From Acidobacteriota bacterium (GTDB lineage: Bacteria; Acidobacteriota; UBA6911), in NCBI GenBank assembly GCA_017860135.1, contig JAFNAG010000016.1, forward strand, positions 1-40,565: DNA of 40,565 nucleotides, in the 5' to 3' direction. Of the stretch, positions 20,260-28,467 are shown piece by piece (positions within the stretch are counted from its first letter, which is position 1; each line of letters starts with the position of its first letter). The position numbers and the translations under genes are program-made. The notes beneath the pieces are model-generated. The model made no database searches. It was not told the origin of the DNA and worked only from the letters and a program-made list of their open reading frames with translations.

Positions 20260-22599
20260 TCAAGTTCGGATGGTAAGAAGAAGAGCAAGACCCGCAGCGC
20301 CAAATAAGACATTGGGCGCCCAGGCGGCCAATAGCGGTGCCAACATCCCATACGCTCCCAGCTGCTCGAACACGCTGAAGATACCCCAGTACGACATCGC
20401 AATCCCCACGCTTGCCGTTATTCCGTAAAAAGCACCCCTCCGGCCCATGGAAAAAGCGAAGGGTATCCCCAGCAGCGCCATGACAAAACTGCTCAGCGGA
20501 AATGATATCTTCTTGTTGAGCTCTACCTGTAATTCTGTTGCATTGTAGCCAGATTGCTTGAGATAGTTAATGTAATTATTTAGCTCGAGGAAGGTGAGTT
20601 TTGCCGATTCCTTGGGTTCGAAAAACTCCCTCCTGAAGTAATTTGCCTGCTCGGGAAACTCGAAGGTACTCCTGGTGATGGGTCTGAAGCCTGCGTCTTG
20701 CGAACGGAAATCGCGGACCCAGCCGTTTTCCAGCACCCATTTCCCCTGAGGGGAGATAGTCGCCTGCTGTGCGAAGACCCGCCGCCGGATGGACAACCGG
20801 CGCAGGTCGACCTCATAGACATTCAGTCCGACGAAAAGATCCTTTCCGGCATCGAACAGGTCGTAATTGTAAATCCGTCCGGATTCACCGAAAATCCACT
20901 TGCGCGGCCTGCGATAGGTCTGGGGAGGCCTCCCTTTGATGATGTTTCTCAGCTCGTCCTGGCGCTGGTTTGCATAAGGGAGGATGTAGTCCTGCATGAA
21001 GTAAATTCCGGCACAGATGAATCCCGAAAGGAGAAAGACTGGCATGGCGATACGGTACAGGCTCCAGCCGCCGGCCTTGAGCGCGGTAACTTCCGAACCC
21101 TTTTCCAGCACGCCGAACTGGATGAGTATCGCCAGCAGGACGGACATCGGCACGATCAGGAGCAGGATATGCGGCAGCAGGAAGGTGAAATACCGGATCA
21201 GCAGGAAAACGGAGGCCTTGTGGCGGATGATGTCATCGAGCAACTCGAACATGGTAAGCAGAATGTACAGTGTCGTACAGACCGTCTGAGCCCAAAGGAA
21301 GTAGACGATGAATCCCCGGCTGACATAGGCATCGATCACCTTCGGGAATCGCAGCTTGGCGAGCCTGCCGGTAGAAGAGAGCGCCAGGTCGTCCAGGATC
21401 CGGAACACCTTCCGGATCCCCGCGAGGTGGAACCTGACGACGAACGAATCGAACCGAGCCTTCCAGTGGCCGCTCATGGAGCACTGCGTAAGCCACCTGT
21501 TCTGCTCGGCGCTCACGAGCAAGAGGACTCCGATCCCGATCAGCAGGATGTCTGGCCCCCACAATCCCAACCAGGGCGAAATTGAGCCGACCTTCGCCAG
21601 ATTGAATCCGTTCAAGAACAGGACGTAGTACAGGATCACCAGCAGGAGGCCGAGAGCCGAGCCCGAAGTGCGTCCGCCCCGGCGCGAACAGATGCCCAGC
21701 GAGAGGCCAAGCAGGGCGAATCCGAAAACCGAGCAGGGAAGTGCCATCCGGCGGTGCAGTTCAATCAACTGGGACTGACGCTGGGCAGGCGTTTGCGCGT
21801 TCCTTCCCCGCCACAAATCCGCCGTCGGCTGCTCCGTCGGATCCCTGAAGGACGTGCCTTTTGCCTCGGCGCCTGCGCCGCGATTGAAATCGATCGGAAT
21901 GTCCGTCGCCCCGAACACGCTGACGTTGTCCTTGCTCGGGTCCTGCTGATTGACCTCGTAGATCCTGCCGTTCTCCAGATGCAGCTGCAGCCGGCTGCCG
22001 CCCGCATCGCTGATCCACGTGCCTTTCTCCGCCAGCACGATGCGCGGGGCGCGGGGATCGGAATTGTCCGCCAGAAACACACGGTCCCAGTTCTGCCGGT
22101 CGATCGACAACTCATCCAGGTAGAAAACAACATTCGCGAAGTCTTCGTTGAAAACCCGGGGCACGATCTGCGAGGTCGCCATGCGCAGGTTTACCAGCTT
22201 CCTGAGGTTGGCGAGGATATCATTCGTCGCCGGAAGGATAACCAGCGACATGACGCCTGTGGCCAGCCCTACTACGACTGACATCGTGAGAACAGGTTTT
22301 GCCATGCGCCGAAGCGGCACCCCGCAGGTTCGCAATGCGGTGATCTGCTGTTCACCGGCCAACCCGCTGACACCGATCAGGGTGCCGATCAGGTAGGAGA
22401 GCGGGAGAGTCAGGATCATGATCCTCGGCAGTATGGTTCCGGCAATGATCGCCAATGCCCAGAAGGAAGCGTTTTTGGTAATCACCAGTTCCGCCCATTT
22501 GCCGATCTCGTTGAGGAAGACGACGAAGGTTAAAACCGTGAGGGCGATCAGGAAGGGCGGGATGATTTCCAGATACAGCAGCTTGTCGATTTTCCGCAT
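20260..22599 (-). CDS. LptF-LptG fused LPS export permease
   Basis: Inner-membrane part of the Lpt transporter that extracts LPS and passes it to the periplasmic bridge. At 779 aa it is twice the usual permease length and holds both subunits in one chain. Residues 1-370 are LptF-like, with hydrophobic segments near 11-30, 50-75, 100-125, 285-305, 312-332 and 348-366 around a periplasmic beta domain. Residues 420-779 repeat that plan as LptG (VIDAYVSRGFIVYFLWAQTV, then VLEKGSEVTALKAGG). A short cytoplasmic linker (about 372-418) joins them. The ATPase LptB is not in the window. It starts at ATG 22599. Confidence 0.93.
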   Translation of the reverse strand: MRKIDKLLYLEIIPPFLIALTVLTFVVFLNEIGKWAELVITKNASFWALAIIAGTILPRIMILTLPLSYLIGTLIGVSGLAGEQQITALRTCGVPLRRMAKPVLTMSVVVGLATGVMSLVILPATNDILANLRKLVNLRMATSQIVPRVFNEDFANVVFYLDELSIDRQNWDRVFLADNSDPRAPRIVLAEKGTWISDAGGSRLQLHLENGRIYEVNQQDPSKDNVSVFGATDIPIDFNRGAGAEAKGTSFRDPTEQPTADLWRGRNAQTPAQRQSQLIELHRRMALPCSVFGFALLGLSLGICSRRGGRTSGSALGLLLVILYYVLFLNGFNLAKVGSISPWLGLWGPDILLIGIGVLLLVSAEQNRWLTQCSMSGHWKARFDSFVVRFHLAGIRKVFRILDDLALSSTGRLAKLRFPKVIDAYVSRGFIVYFLWAQTVCTTLYILLTMFELLDDIIRHKASVFLLIRYFTFLLPHILLLIVPMSVLLAILIQFGVLEKGSEVTALKAGGWSLYRIAMPVFLLSGFICAGIYFMQDYILPYANQRQDELRNIIKGRPPQTYRRPRKWIFGESGRIYNYDLFDAGKDLFVGLNVYEVDLRRLSIRRRVFAQQATISPQGKWVLENGWVRDFRSQDAGFRPITRSTFEFPEQANYFRREFFEPKESAKLTFLELNNYINYLKQSGYNATELQVELNKKISFPLSSFVMALLGIPFAFSMGRRGAFYGITASVGIAMSYWGIFSVFEQLGAYGMLAPLLAAWAPNVLFGAAGLALLLTIRT

Positions 22600-23044
22600 C
22601 GCCTGAAAAGACTAGCATACCCGCGGACACACAGTAAAGAAAGGCGATGGGAGATTCCAAGTTCAGACTGCAGCAGACTTCAAACCTCCGACCTCTGACT
22701 TCGGGCCGGTGGGCGGGGAGAGCAGGAGGGGGCGCGGCAGAGAGCCGCCAAAGGCGTCCGCAACAGCCTCATTCAACTTCCGATAATATATATTATGTCA
22801 ACTAGAAAGTCACCGGAAAAGGCCCCGGAACGGGACGGCGCAGCATCCCACACCCCGCCCATGCCGTAACTGTAAAATATTGTAAATAAAGATATTAATC
22901 GCTATTCTGAGTCTTCGAGTCTGAAGTCTGGCGGTCTGAGATGTGGTCCGGGAGGCGGGGGGATCTGCCGGCTCTCTTTTTCCGGCCTGAGGGGGTGAGC
23001 CTGAAAAAAAACGGCCTGGCAGACTTCCCCGCCAGAAGTGAATC
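22600..23044. other. Gene-free spacer upstream of lptFG
   Basis: About 445 bp. It holds an inverted pair of CAGACTTCA-type repeats (22662-22685 and 22919-22940, roughly 18 of 22 matching) and a perfect 14-nt AT palindrome ataatatatattat (22783-22796) next to a minus-strand TTGACA (22796-22801). No matching -10 at 16-18 nt was found for that hexamer. An AT-rich block at 22871-22900 is unexplained. No ORF here is credible. Confidence 0.45.
22662..22940. repeat. CAGACTTCA-type foldback repeat
   Basis: Left arm ttcagactgcagcagacttc (22662-22681) and right arm gtctgaagtctggcggtctg (22919-22938) are complementary apart from a two-base gap and a few mismatches, enclosing about 235 bp. It is the same architecture (degenerate short repeats in inverted pairs) as the other spacer elements, but a different sequence family. 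Confidence 0.45.
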
Positions 23045-23542
23045 TCACATCTTGTACTTGCCCAGATCCTCAGGGTTGAGGTTTTCCAGCCACTGACGGA
23101 TCTCTTCGGGCGAGCTGCGATCAGCGGACAAGGTAGTCGCGGATGTGCTGGCGGACTTGGTGATCACTTCATCGGTTACAAAGATCGGCGAATCGGTGCG
23201 CAAAGCCAGAGCGATTGCATCAGATGGTCTTGAATCCACGGTGATGATCTTTCCTGATACGTCGAGGAAGATCATTGCGTAAAACGTGTTGTCTTTGAGT
23301 TCGGTGACGACAATTTTTGTCACCTGAGCATCCAGATGGCCCAGGAGGATCTTGATCAGGTCGTGTGTCATGGGGCGCGGTGTGTCCACTTTTTCGATCT
23401 GCAGAGCGATCGCGTTCGCTTCGAAGATGCCGACCCAGATCGGGAGCAAGGTGTCGCTGGTGGTGTCCTGCAAAACGACGATCGGCGAGTTGGTCAGCGG
23501 ATCCATCATCAGACCTTTAATCTTGAACTCGATCTCTTTCAT
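23045..23542 (-). CDS. Bifunctional nuclease family (DUF151) protein
   Basis: A 165-aa protein of the BFN/DUF151 family. Residues 1-130 carry the core: PIVVLQD, LPIWVGIFEANAIAL and the hallmark ITVDSRPSDAIALALR. The C-terminal 35 residues are a less conserved acidic/serine-rich tail. Plant and bacterial relatives have been reported to have RNase and DNase activity; the role here is not known. GGAGG 4-8 nt before ATG 23542 supports the start. It follows miaB by 13 bp and so belongs to the recN-miaB operon. Confidence 0.88.
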   Translation of the reverse strand: MKEIEFKIKGLMMDPLTNSPIVVLQDTTSDTLLPIWVGIFEANAIALQIEKVDTPRPMTHDLIKILLGHLDAQVTKIVVTELKDNTFYAMIFLDVSGKIITVDSRPSDAIALALRTDSPIFVTDEVITKSASTSATTLSADRSSPEEIRQWLENLNPEDLGKYKM

Positions 23543-23555
23543 GCTCCCTCCGTCG

Positions 23556-24872
23556 TCAGCCGATCCAGGCGCCCTTCAAGCTGTTAGGACTGAATCCAGT
23601 GACCTCCACACTGACTATGCTACCCAGAAGGCTGTCCGGACCGTCAAAATTCACGATCCTGTTGTTGCTCATGCGGCCCGAGAGCCGGTAATTCGCCCGC
23701 GCGCCGCCCTCGGCAAGAACCTCCACCCGCTGCCCCAGGAACGCCGCATTCTTGTTGAATTGAATCAACTTCTGTTGTTCCTGGAGGCGCATCAGCCTTT
23801 CGCCCTTCTCCTCATGAGTAACATCGTCTGACAACATCAGAGCGGCCGTGCCGGGCCGGGGCGAGTACTTGAAGGAGAAGACACAGTCGTATTGTACCTC
23901 ATCGAGGAGGTGAAGAGTATCCCCAAAGTCGGCCGCCGTTTCCCCCGGAAAACCGACGATGATATCCGTGGAGACTGCGATCGCACGCCCCGACCGCCGG
24001 ATCTTGTGGACCGTCTCGAGGTACTTTTTGCGCGTATATCCCCGGCGCATCGCCCGCAGGATCCTGTCGGATCCTGATTGCACAGGCAGGTGCACGTGAT
24101 TGCAGACCTGCGGGCACGACGCGACCACATCGAGCAGCTCATCGTCAAAATAGTTGGGGTGTGGTGCCGTAAAGCGGATGCGTGAAAGCCCCGGCACCGA
24201 AGCGAGGTTGCGCAGCAATCCCGCAAAGGTGAGCCCGGCAGGAGACGGATCCCTGTAAGCATTCACGGTTTGTCCGAGAAGCACCAGTTCGATGTAACCC
24301 TGGCCGGCCAGGTCGGCGGCCTCACGGATGATGTTGCCGCTTTCGCGATCGCGCTGCCGGCCGCGAGTGAACGGGACCACGCAGAAACTGCAGTTGCGGT
24401 CGCATCCCTCGCTGATGGTGATGCCGGCGCGCCACCGGCTTTCGCGCAGCACGAAAGAAGTCTCCAGCGGCTCCGGATCGTCATCCATGCGCAGGTCGAC
24501 GGCAGGCGTCCGGGTCTCCTGCGCCCGTGCGACCAGGCTGCTCATCACGTGACCCTTCTGCGGCCCGGCCAGCACGTCCACGAACGGAGCTTTCTTGAGC
24601 AGCCGATTCCCTTCCAGCTGCGCCATGCAGCCGGCGACGCCGATGATCAGATCCTGGCGCGAAGTTTTCCAGCCCTTGATCTCGCCAAGCCGCCCATAGA
24701 CTTTCTGGACCGCCTTCTCGCGCACGCTGCAGGTGTTCAGAATGATCACATCCGCTCCCGCGGCATCTCTCGCGGGTTCCATACCCGCGTTCTGCAGGTT
24801 GCCGGCGATTTTCTCGGAATCCAGTTCGTTCATCTGGCATCCGAATGTCTCGATGAAATACTTCTTTGCCAT
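23556..24872 (-). CDS. miaB: tRNA-2-methylthio-N6-isopentenyladenosine methylthiotransferase MiaB
   Basis: Radical-SAM enzyme that methylthiolates A37 of tRNAs reading UNN codons; 438 aa. The N-terminal UPF0004 domain starts FIETFGCQMNELDSEK with cluster ligands Cys12, Cys48 and Cys82; the radical-SAM triad is Cys157, Cys161 and Cys164 (GCDRNCSFC); a TRAM domain closes the chain. QMNE distinguishes MiaB from RimO. The ORF track continues into recN by an alternative frame; ATG 24872, two bases after the recN stop, is the family start. Confidence 0.95.
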   Translation of the reverse strand: MAKKYFIETFGCQMNELDSEKIAGNLQNAGMEPARDAAGADVIILNTCSVREKAVQKVYGRLGEIKGWKTSRQDLIIGVAGCMAQLEGNRLLKKAPFVDVLAGPQKGHVMSSLVARAQETRTPAVDLRMDDDPEPLETSFVLRESRWRAGITISEGCDRNCSFCVVPFTRGRQRDRESGNIIREAADLAGQGYIELVLLGQTVNAYRDPSPAGLTFAGLLRNLASVPGLSRIRFTAPHPNYFDDELLDVVASCPQVCNHVHLPVQSGSDRILRAMRRGYTRKKYLETVHKIRRSGRAIAVSTDIIVGFPGETAADFGDTLHLLDEVQYDCVFSFKYSPRPGTAALMLSDDVTHEEKGERLMRLQEQQKLIQFNKNAAFLGQRVEVLAEGGARANYRLSGRMSNNRIVNFDGPDSLLGSIVSVEVTGFSPNSLKGAWIG

Positions 24873-24874
24873 GC

Positions 24875-26605
24875 TTACGCCCGTGATTCCTTCCTGTTCC
24901 CCCTGCCGGCTGCGTGCAGGAACATTTCCCTGGCATGCCGCCGTGTTGTTTCCGTGATCACTTCTCCTCCCATCATCCGCGCCAGTTCCTCGACGCGCGC
25001 CGCCTCGTCCAGGCGCCCGGCAAACGTTTCGGTCCGCCCGTCCACCGTCTCCTTGGTCACCCGGAAATGCTCCCTGGCAAAGGCCGCGATCTGCGGCAAA
25101 TGGGTTACGCACAGAACCTGGCTCCCGGCAGCTGCCTGGCGAAGCTTCTTTCCCACCACTTCGGCCACGCGCCCGCCGATCCCGGCGTCGATTTCGTCGA
25201 ACACAAGGGTTTTTCCGGCTTCGTCCCCTCCGCACAGGGTCTTGATGGCAAGCATGATGCGGGAAAGCTCCCCGCCCGAAGCGATGCGCGCCAGCGGTCT
25301 CATTTCCTCCCCCACATTCGGAGCCAGCAGTAACTCCACCTGATCCACCCCTTCGGGTCCGCAATATCCGGGGATGCGGCCCTGCGCCTGGGCTCCTCCC
25401 GGCCGGTCTTTCGGGTGAAACCTCACGGACAGCTCGGTCTTTTCCATCGCCAGTGCCTGAAATTCCCTGCCGATTTCGCGCTCAAGGCGCGCCGCATCCT
25501 TGCGCCGCTTCGAGGAAAGACGCTCGGCGCGATCGAGGTACTGCTTAAGGCCGGCTTCCAGCTCCGCGGCGAGTTTCGCGGAGCTTTCATCCGACATCGT
25601 GAGCTCTTCCAGGCGGCAGCCGGCCTCGTCGGCAAACGCGAGGACCTCCTCGGTGGATTTTCCGTATTTCGCCGTCAACCGCTCCAGTTCGGCAAGCCGC
25701 CTTTCCACTTGGTCGAGCCGTTCCGGGCTGAAGTCCATGCCGCCCGCATAATCGCGCAGCACGAAAGACAGATCTTCCATCCGGTACAAGCCCTCCCGCA
25801 GAGCATCCAGATGGACAGCCAGGCCGGGATCGAATCCCGACAGCTGTTCCAGGACACGTGCCAGGCGGCCGGTCTGTCCGAGAATCGACTTCTCCCCTTC
25901 ATAGAGCAGCCCGTATGCCTCGTGCGCCCAGGCAAAAACTTTTTCCCGGTTGCTGAGCAGCGAGCGTTCGTTGTCCAGGAGTTCCTTCTCCCCGGGCCGG
26001 AGCCCGGCGCGGCGGATTTCCTCCACCTGGAAACGCAGGATATCCAGAAGCCGGCAGCGTTCCTGCTCGTCCATTGCCAGTGCGTCGAGCTTCCGGGCCG
26101 TGTCCTTCAGCCGTGAGTAGTCCGCGCGAAGTCCGCCCACCGCAGCTTCGTTGCCGCCGAAGCGGTCCAGCCACTCAAGGTGCGAGGAAAGATCGAGAAG
26201 GGCCTGGTGGTCCTGCTGGCCGTGGATGTCGCTGAGGGTCCCGCCGATCGCTTTAAGGAGGGCCAGCGTCGCCAGGTTGTTGTTGATGAACACGCGGCTG
26301 CGCCCGCCGGCAGTGATCTCGCGGCGGATCACGAGCGAGTCTTCTCCGACATCCATGCCGGCGGCACCGAGCTGTTCGCGGATCCTGGGGTTTTCCACGG
26401 AAAAAACCCCCTCGAGAATCGCGACATCGCAGTTGGCGCGCACCATTTCCTGGGACGAGCGCCCGCCGATCAACAGGCCGAACGCGTCGACGATGATGGA
26501 TTTGCCGGAACCGGTCTCACCGGTCAGCACTGTCAGGCCTTCCCCGAAATCGATCCCCAGATTCCGGATGAGCGCAAAATCGCGGATTCTCAGGTATCGA
26601 AGCAT
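24875..26605 (-). CDS. recN: DNA repair protein RecN
   Basis: SMC-like ATPase for double-strand-break repair, 576 aa. Walker A is GETGSGKS at 29-36; the coiled-coil arms occupy the middle; the C-terminal head shows ASGGELSRIMLAIK and Walker B TLVFDEIDAGIGG. It is the first gene of recN-miaB-(DUF151). The upstream spacer holds repeat copy B. No LexA box was recognisable to me in the upstream region. Confidence 0.96.
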   Translation of the reverse strand: MLRYLRIRDFALIRNLGIDFGEGLTVLTGETGSGKSIIVDAFGLLIGGRSSQEMVRANCDVAILEGVFSVENPRIREQLGAAGMDVGEDSLVIRREITAGGRSRVFINNNLATLALLKAIGGTLSDIHGQQDHQALLDLSSHLEWLDRFGGNEAAVGGLRADYSRLKDTARKLDALAMDEQERCRLLDILRFQVEEIRRAGLRPGEKELLDNERSLLSNREKVFAWAHEAYGLLYEGEKSILGQTGRLARVLEQLSGFDPGLAVHLDALREGLYRMEDLSFVLRDYAGGMDFSPERLDQVERRLAELERLTAKYGKSTEEVLAFADEAGCRLEELTMSDESSAKLAAELEAGLKQYLDRAERLSSKRRKDAARLEREIGREFQALAMEKTELSVRFHPKDRPGGAQAQGRIPGYCGPEGVDQVELLLAPNVGEEMRPLARIASGGELSRIMLAIKTLCGGDEAGKTLVFDEIDAGIGGRVAEVVGKKLRQAAAGSQVLCVTHLPQIAAFAREHFRVTKETVDGRTETFAGRLDEAARVEELARMMGGEVITETTRRHAREMFLHAAGRGNRKESRA

Positions 26606-26791
26606 GATTGTGCCTCCCGGGACCGCACCTGCAGGACAGAAGACAGGCTGCCCGATTTCCGCGGATGGAGTTTTCCGCCCGGCAGCAATGGGGAAAATGA
26701 CGCAAGCAGAATCGCTTCCATAGGTCGTATAATCGCTCTTTCAGTGTAGCACATCCTGGAAGCCCCGGGCGCTGCCGGCCCGAAAGCGGCA

Positions 26792-27038
26792 GCAATCGGA
26801 AGTGAGACTCAACCCAGGAGAATCTGTCGATTATCATTTGTCAAATGTCATTTGGGGGCCCGGCAGGTTGGCTCTGTGCTCGGGTACTTCACGCGCTCCG
26901 AACACGATCAGGACGGCACGGACCGAAGGTTTGCAGCGGCCAGATGACAAATGACCATTGACCATTGATACATTCTTTTATCGTTGATCGTTGCGCGACC
27001 TGAATTTTGCGAGCATTGAGCCTCACACTTCCGATTGC
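26792..27038. repeat. Foldback element, family TCATTTGTCAT, copy B
   Basis: About 247 bp with inverted ends gcaatcggaagtgagactc (from 26792) and a near-complement ending cacacttccgattgc (27038). Inner inverted arms lie at 26831-26853 and 26944-26970. Relative to copy A it is inverted: 26944-26970 in reverse complement equals 15854-15880 at 26 of 27 bases, and 26987-26999 equals 15828-15840 at 12 of 13. The centre (about 26860-26940) shows no obvious similarity to copy A. Confidence 0.75.
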
Positions 27039-27142
27039 ACCCCCCGAAAGCGACAGCGGCGGGAGCCGGGCAAGGGCCAAGGAACCGGCATCGAAGTGGC
27101 CATTGACCCGCGGCCGGATTTCGATATCCTGTCAACTCAAAG

Positions 27143-27170
27143 GCGATAGCGATCGCGGTACCGATGCCGG
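27143..27170. repeat. GATAGC-type degenerate repeat, copy 1
   Basis: gcgatagcgatcgcggta followed by ccgatgccgg. The same order of units appears on the opposite strand at 34377-34420, where one extra 12-nt unit is present. Confidence 0.5.
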
Positions 27171-27217
27171 AGTTCGCGTCGGCTTCCGCCGGTATCGCGG
27201 AGTTCTGCCTTATAGGT

Positions 27218-27246
27218 TTGACATCACCTGTAAGCTGTGATACTTC
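27218..27246 (+). promoter_or_regulatory. Possible promoter of the tol operon
   Basis: A perfect TTGACA (27218-27223) is followed at 17 nt by TACTTC, a poor -10, or at 15 nt by GATACT (27239-27244). It lies about 50 nt before the tolQ start region. Only the -35 is convincing. Confidence 0.4.
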
Positions 27247-27273
27247 TTCGCGTTACCGTATTGCTGACGCTGC

Positions 27274-28032
27274 TTGACACGGGAGGATCTCATCATTCCA
27301 TACCTGACCTGGTTCCTGGCATTTCAGGCCGACGCCCCTGGCGCCGGCAGCATCATGGATCTGGTTTTCCGCACAGGTCCGTTTGCATCCGCAATTCTGG
27401 CCATCCTGCTGCTCTTCTCATTGATCTCCTGGACCATCATGGTGCGCAAGTGGCTCAGCTTCCACCAGATCGACAACCAGAGCCGCGGCTTCGTCGCGGT
27501 GTTCCGGAAAAGCTCGCGGCTGAGCGAGGTGAGTACAGCCTGTGAACACTACCGCGGGTCACCCCTGTCCGGGATATTTACCGCCGGATACCAGGAGCTC
27601 AACGCGCAGCTTCAGAGTTCGAAGCCCAGGGAAACCGCCACGAATCCGGGTCATCCGGTTTTGACCGAGAGGAACATCGCCGGGATCCAGCGTTCCCTGC
27701 AGCGGGCGGCCGCCGCCGAACTCTCGGTCATGGAGCGCAACATGAGCTGGCTGGCGACCACCGCGTCGGCCACCCCGTTCATCGGCCTGCTGGGAACGGT
27801 GATCGGCATCATCGACGCATTCATGGGCCTCGGATTCGAGAAAACCGCATCCATTCAGGCGGTGGCGCCCGGGATCGCCGAAGCGCTGATCGCCACGGCG
27901 GCCGGCCTGTTTGCCGCGATCCCCGCGGTTGTGGGGTACAATCAGTTTGTGCACAGGATCAAGAATGTCGCCTCCGAGATGGACGACTTCTCGACTGAGT
28001 TTCTGAACCTGATTGAGAGGAGCTTCGGATAA
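27274..28032 (+). CDS. tolQ: TolQ/ExbB-family proton channel subunit
   Basis: Inner-membrane motor subunit of Tol-Pal, using the proton gradient with TolR to move TolA; up to 252 aa. TM1 is at about 36-57 (FASAILAILLLFSLISW), TM2 and TM3 lie in the conserved C-terminal half (TPFIGLLGTVIGIIDAF, then IAEALIATAAGLFAAIPAV). The start is undecided: TTG 27274 opens the ORF, the first ATG is 27355, but GGGAGG at 27281-27286 lies 8 nt before an in-frame ATT at 27295. Its stop overlaps tolR (TAATG). ExbB is excluded by the tolB-pal neighbours. Confidence 0.93.
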   Translation: MTREDLIIPYLTWFLAFQADAPGAGSIMDLVFRTGPFASAILAILLLFSLISWTIMVRKWLSFHQIDNQSRGFVAVFRKSSRLSEVSTACEHYRGSPLSGIFTAGYQELNAQLQSSKPRETATNPGHPVLTERNIAGIQRSLQRAAAAELSVMERNMSWLATTASATPFIGLLGTVIGIIDAFMGLGFEKTASIQAVAPGIAEALIATAAGLFAAIPAVVGYNQFVHRIKNVASEMDDFSTEFLNLIERSFG

Positions 28033-28457
28033 TGGCATTCACGACCCAGCAGGGACGGACCGCGACGTCGTTGTCGGAGATCAACGTCACCCCGCTCGTG
28101 GATGTCATGCTCGTCCTGCTCATCATCTTCATGGTGACCGCTCCCATCCTCCAGACCGGTGTGGACGTCCAGCTGCCGGAGACACGGACCGCAACTGAAA
28201 CCAATCCCGCTGAGAACGTCGTCCTTTCCATCAGCCGCGAAGGAATCCTGTACTACAACTCAGATGTCGTAAACCTTTTCGATATCGCCGCGCGTCTGAA
28301 GAAGGACATGAAAAGCCCGAAGGATCCAGTGTTTTTGCGCGCCGACAAGGACATCACCTGGAAGTCGATCGTGTCGGTGATCGAACAGGTGCGCGGTGCC
28401 GGGTTCACAGAGCTGAAACTCGTCACGAAGCCTTTTGTAGAGCCAAGGAAGAGATAG
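28032..28457 (+). CDS. tolR: TolR/ExbD-family protein
   Basis: Second motor subunit, 141 aa, with one N-terminal membrane span (PLVDVMLVLLIIFMVTAPIL) carrying the conserved Asp at its start, then a periplasmic domain with the usual PVFLRADKDITW-type strand and ending near TELKLVTKP. Its ATG overlaps the tolQ stop by one base (TAATG), a sign of coupled translation in fixed ratio. Confidence 0.95.
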   Translation: MAFTTQQGRTATSLSEINVTPLVDVMLVLLIIFMVTAPILQTGVDVQLPETRTATETNPAENVVLSISREGILYYNSDVVNLFDIAARLKKDMKSPKDPVFLRADKDITWKSIVSVIEQVRGAGFTELKLVTKPFVEPRKR

Positions 28458-28467
28458 TAACGGAGCC

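Larger units (their letters stand above)
26606..27273. other. Spacer between recN and the tol operon
   Basis: About 670 bp between divergent operons with no credible ORF. It contains repeat copy B (26792-27038), imperfect 15-nt direct repeats at its flanks (cccgaaagcgrcagc at 26779-26793 and 27043-27057), a GATAGC-type block (27143-27170) and a possible tol promoter (27218-27246). Confidence 0.5.

Noticed and set aside
27007-27240. Plus ORF of 77 codons in the recN-tolQ spacer
   Set aside because: Overlaps repeat copy B and the GATAGC block, no ribosome site or family.
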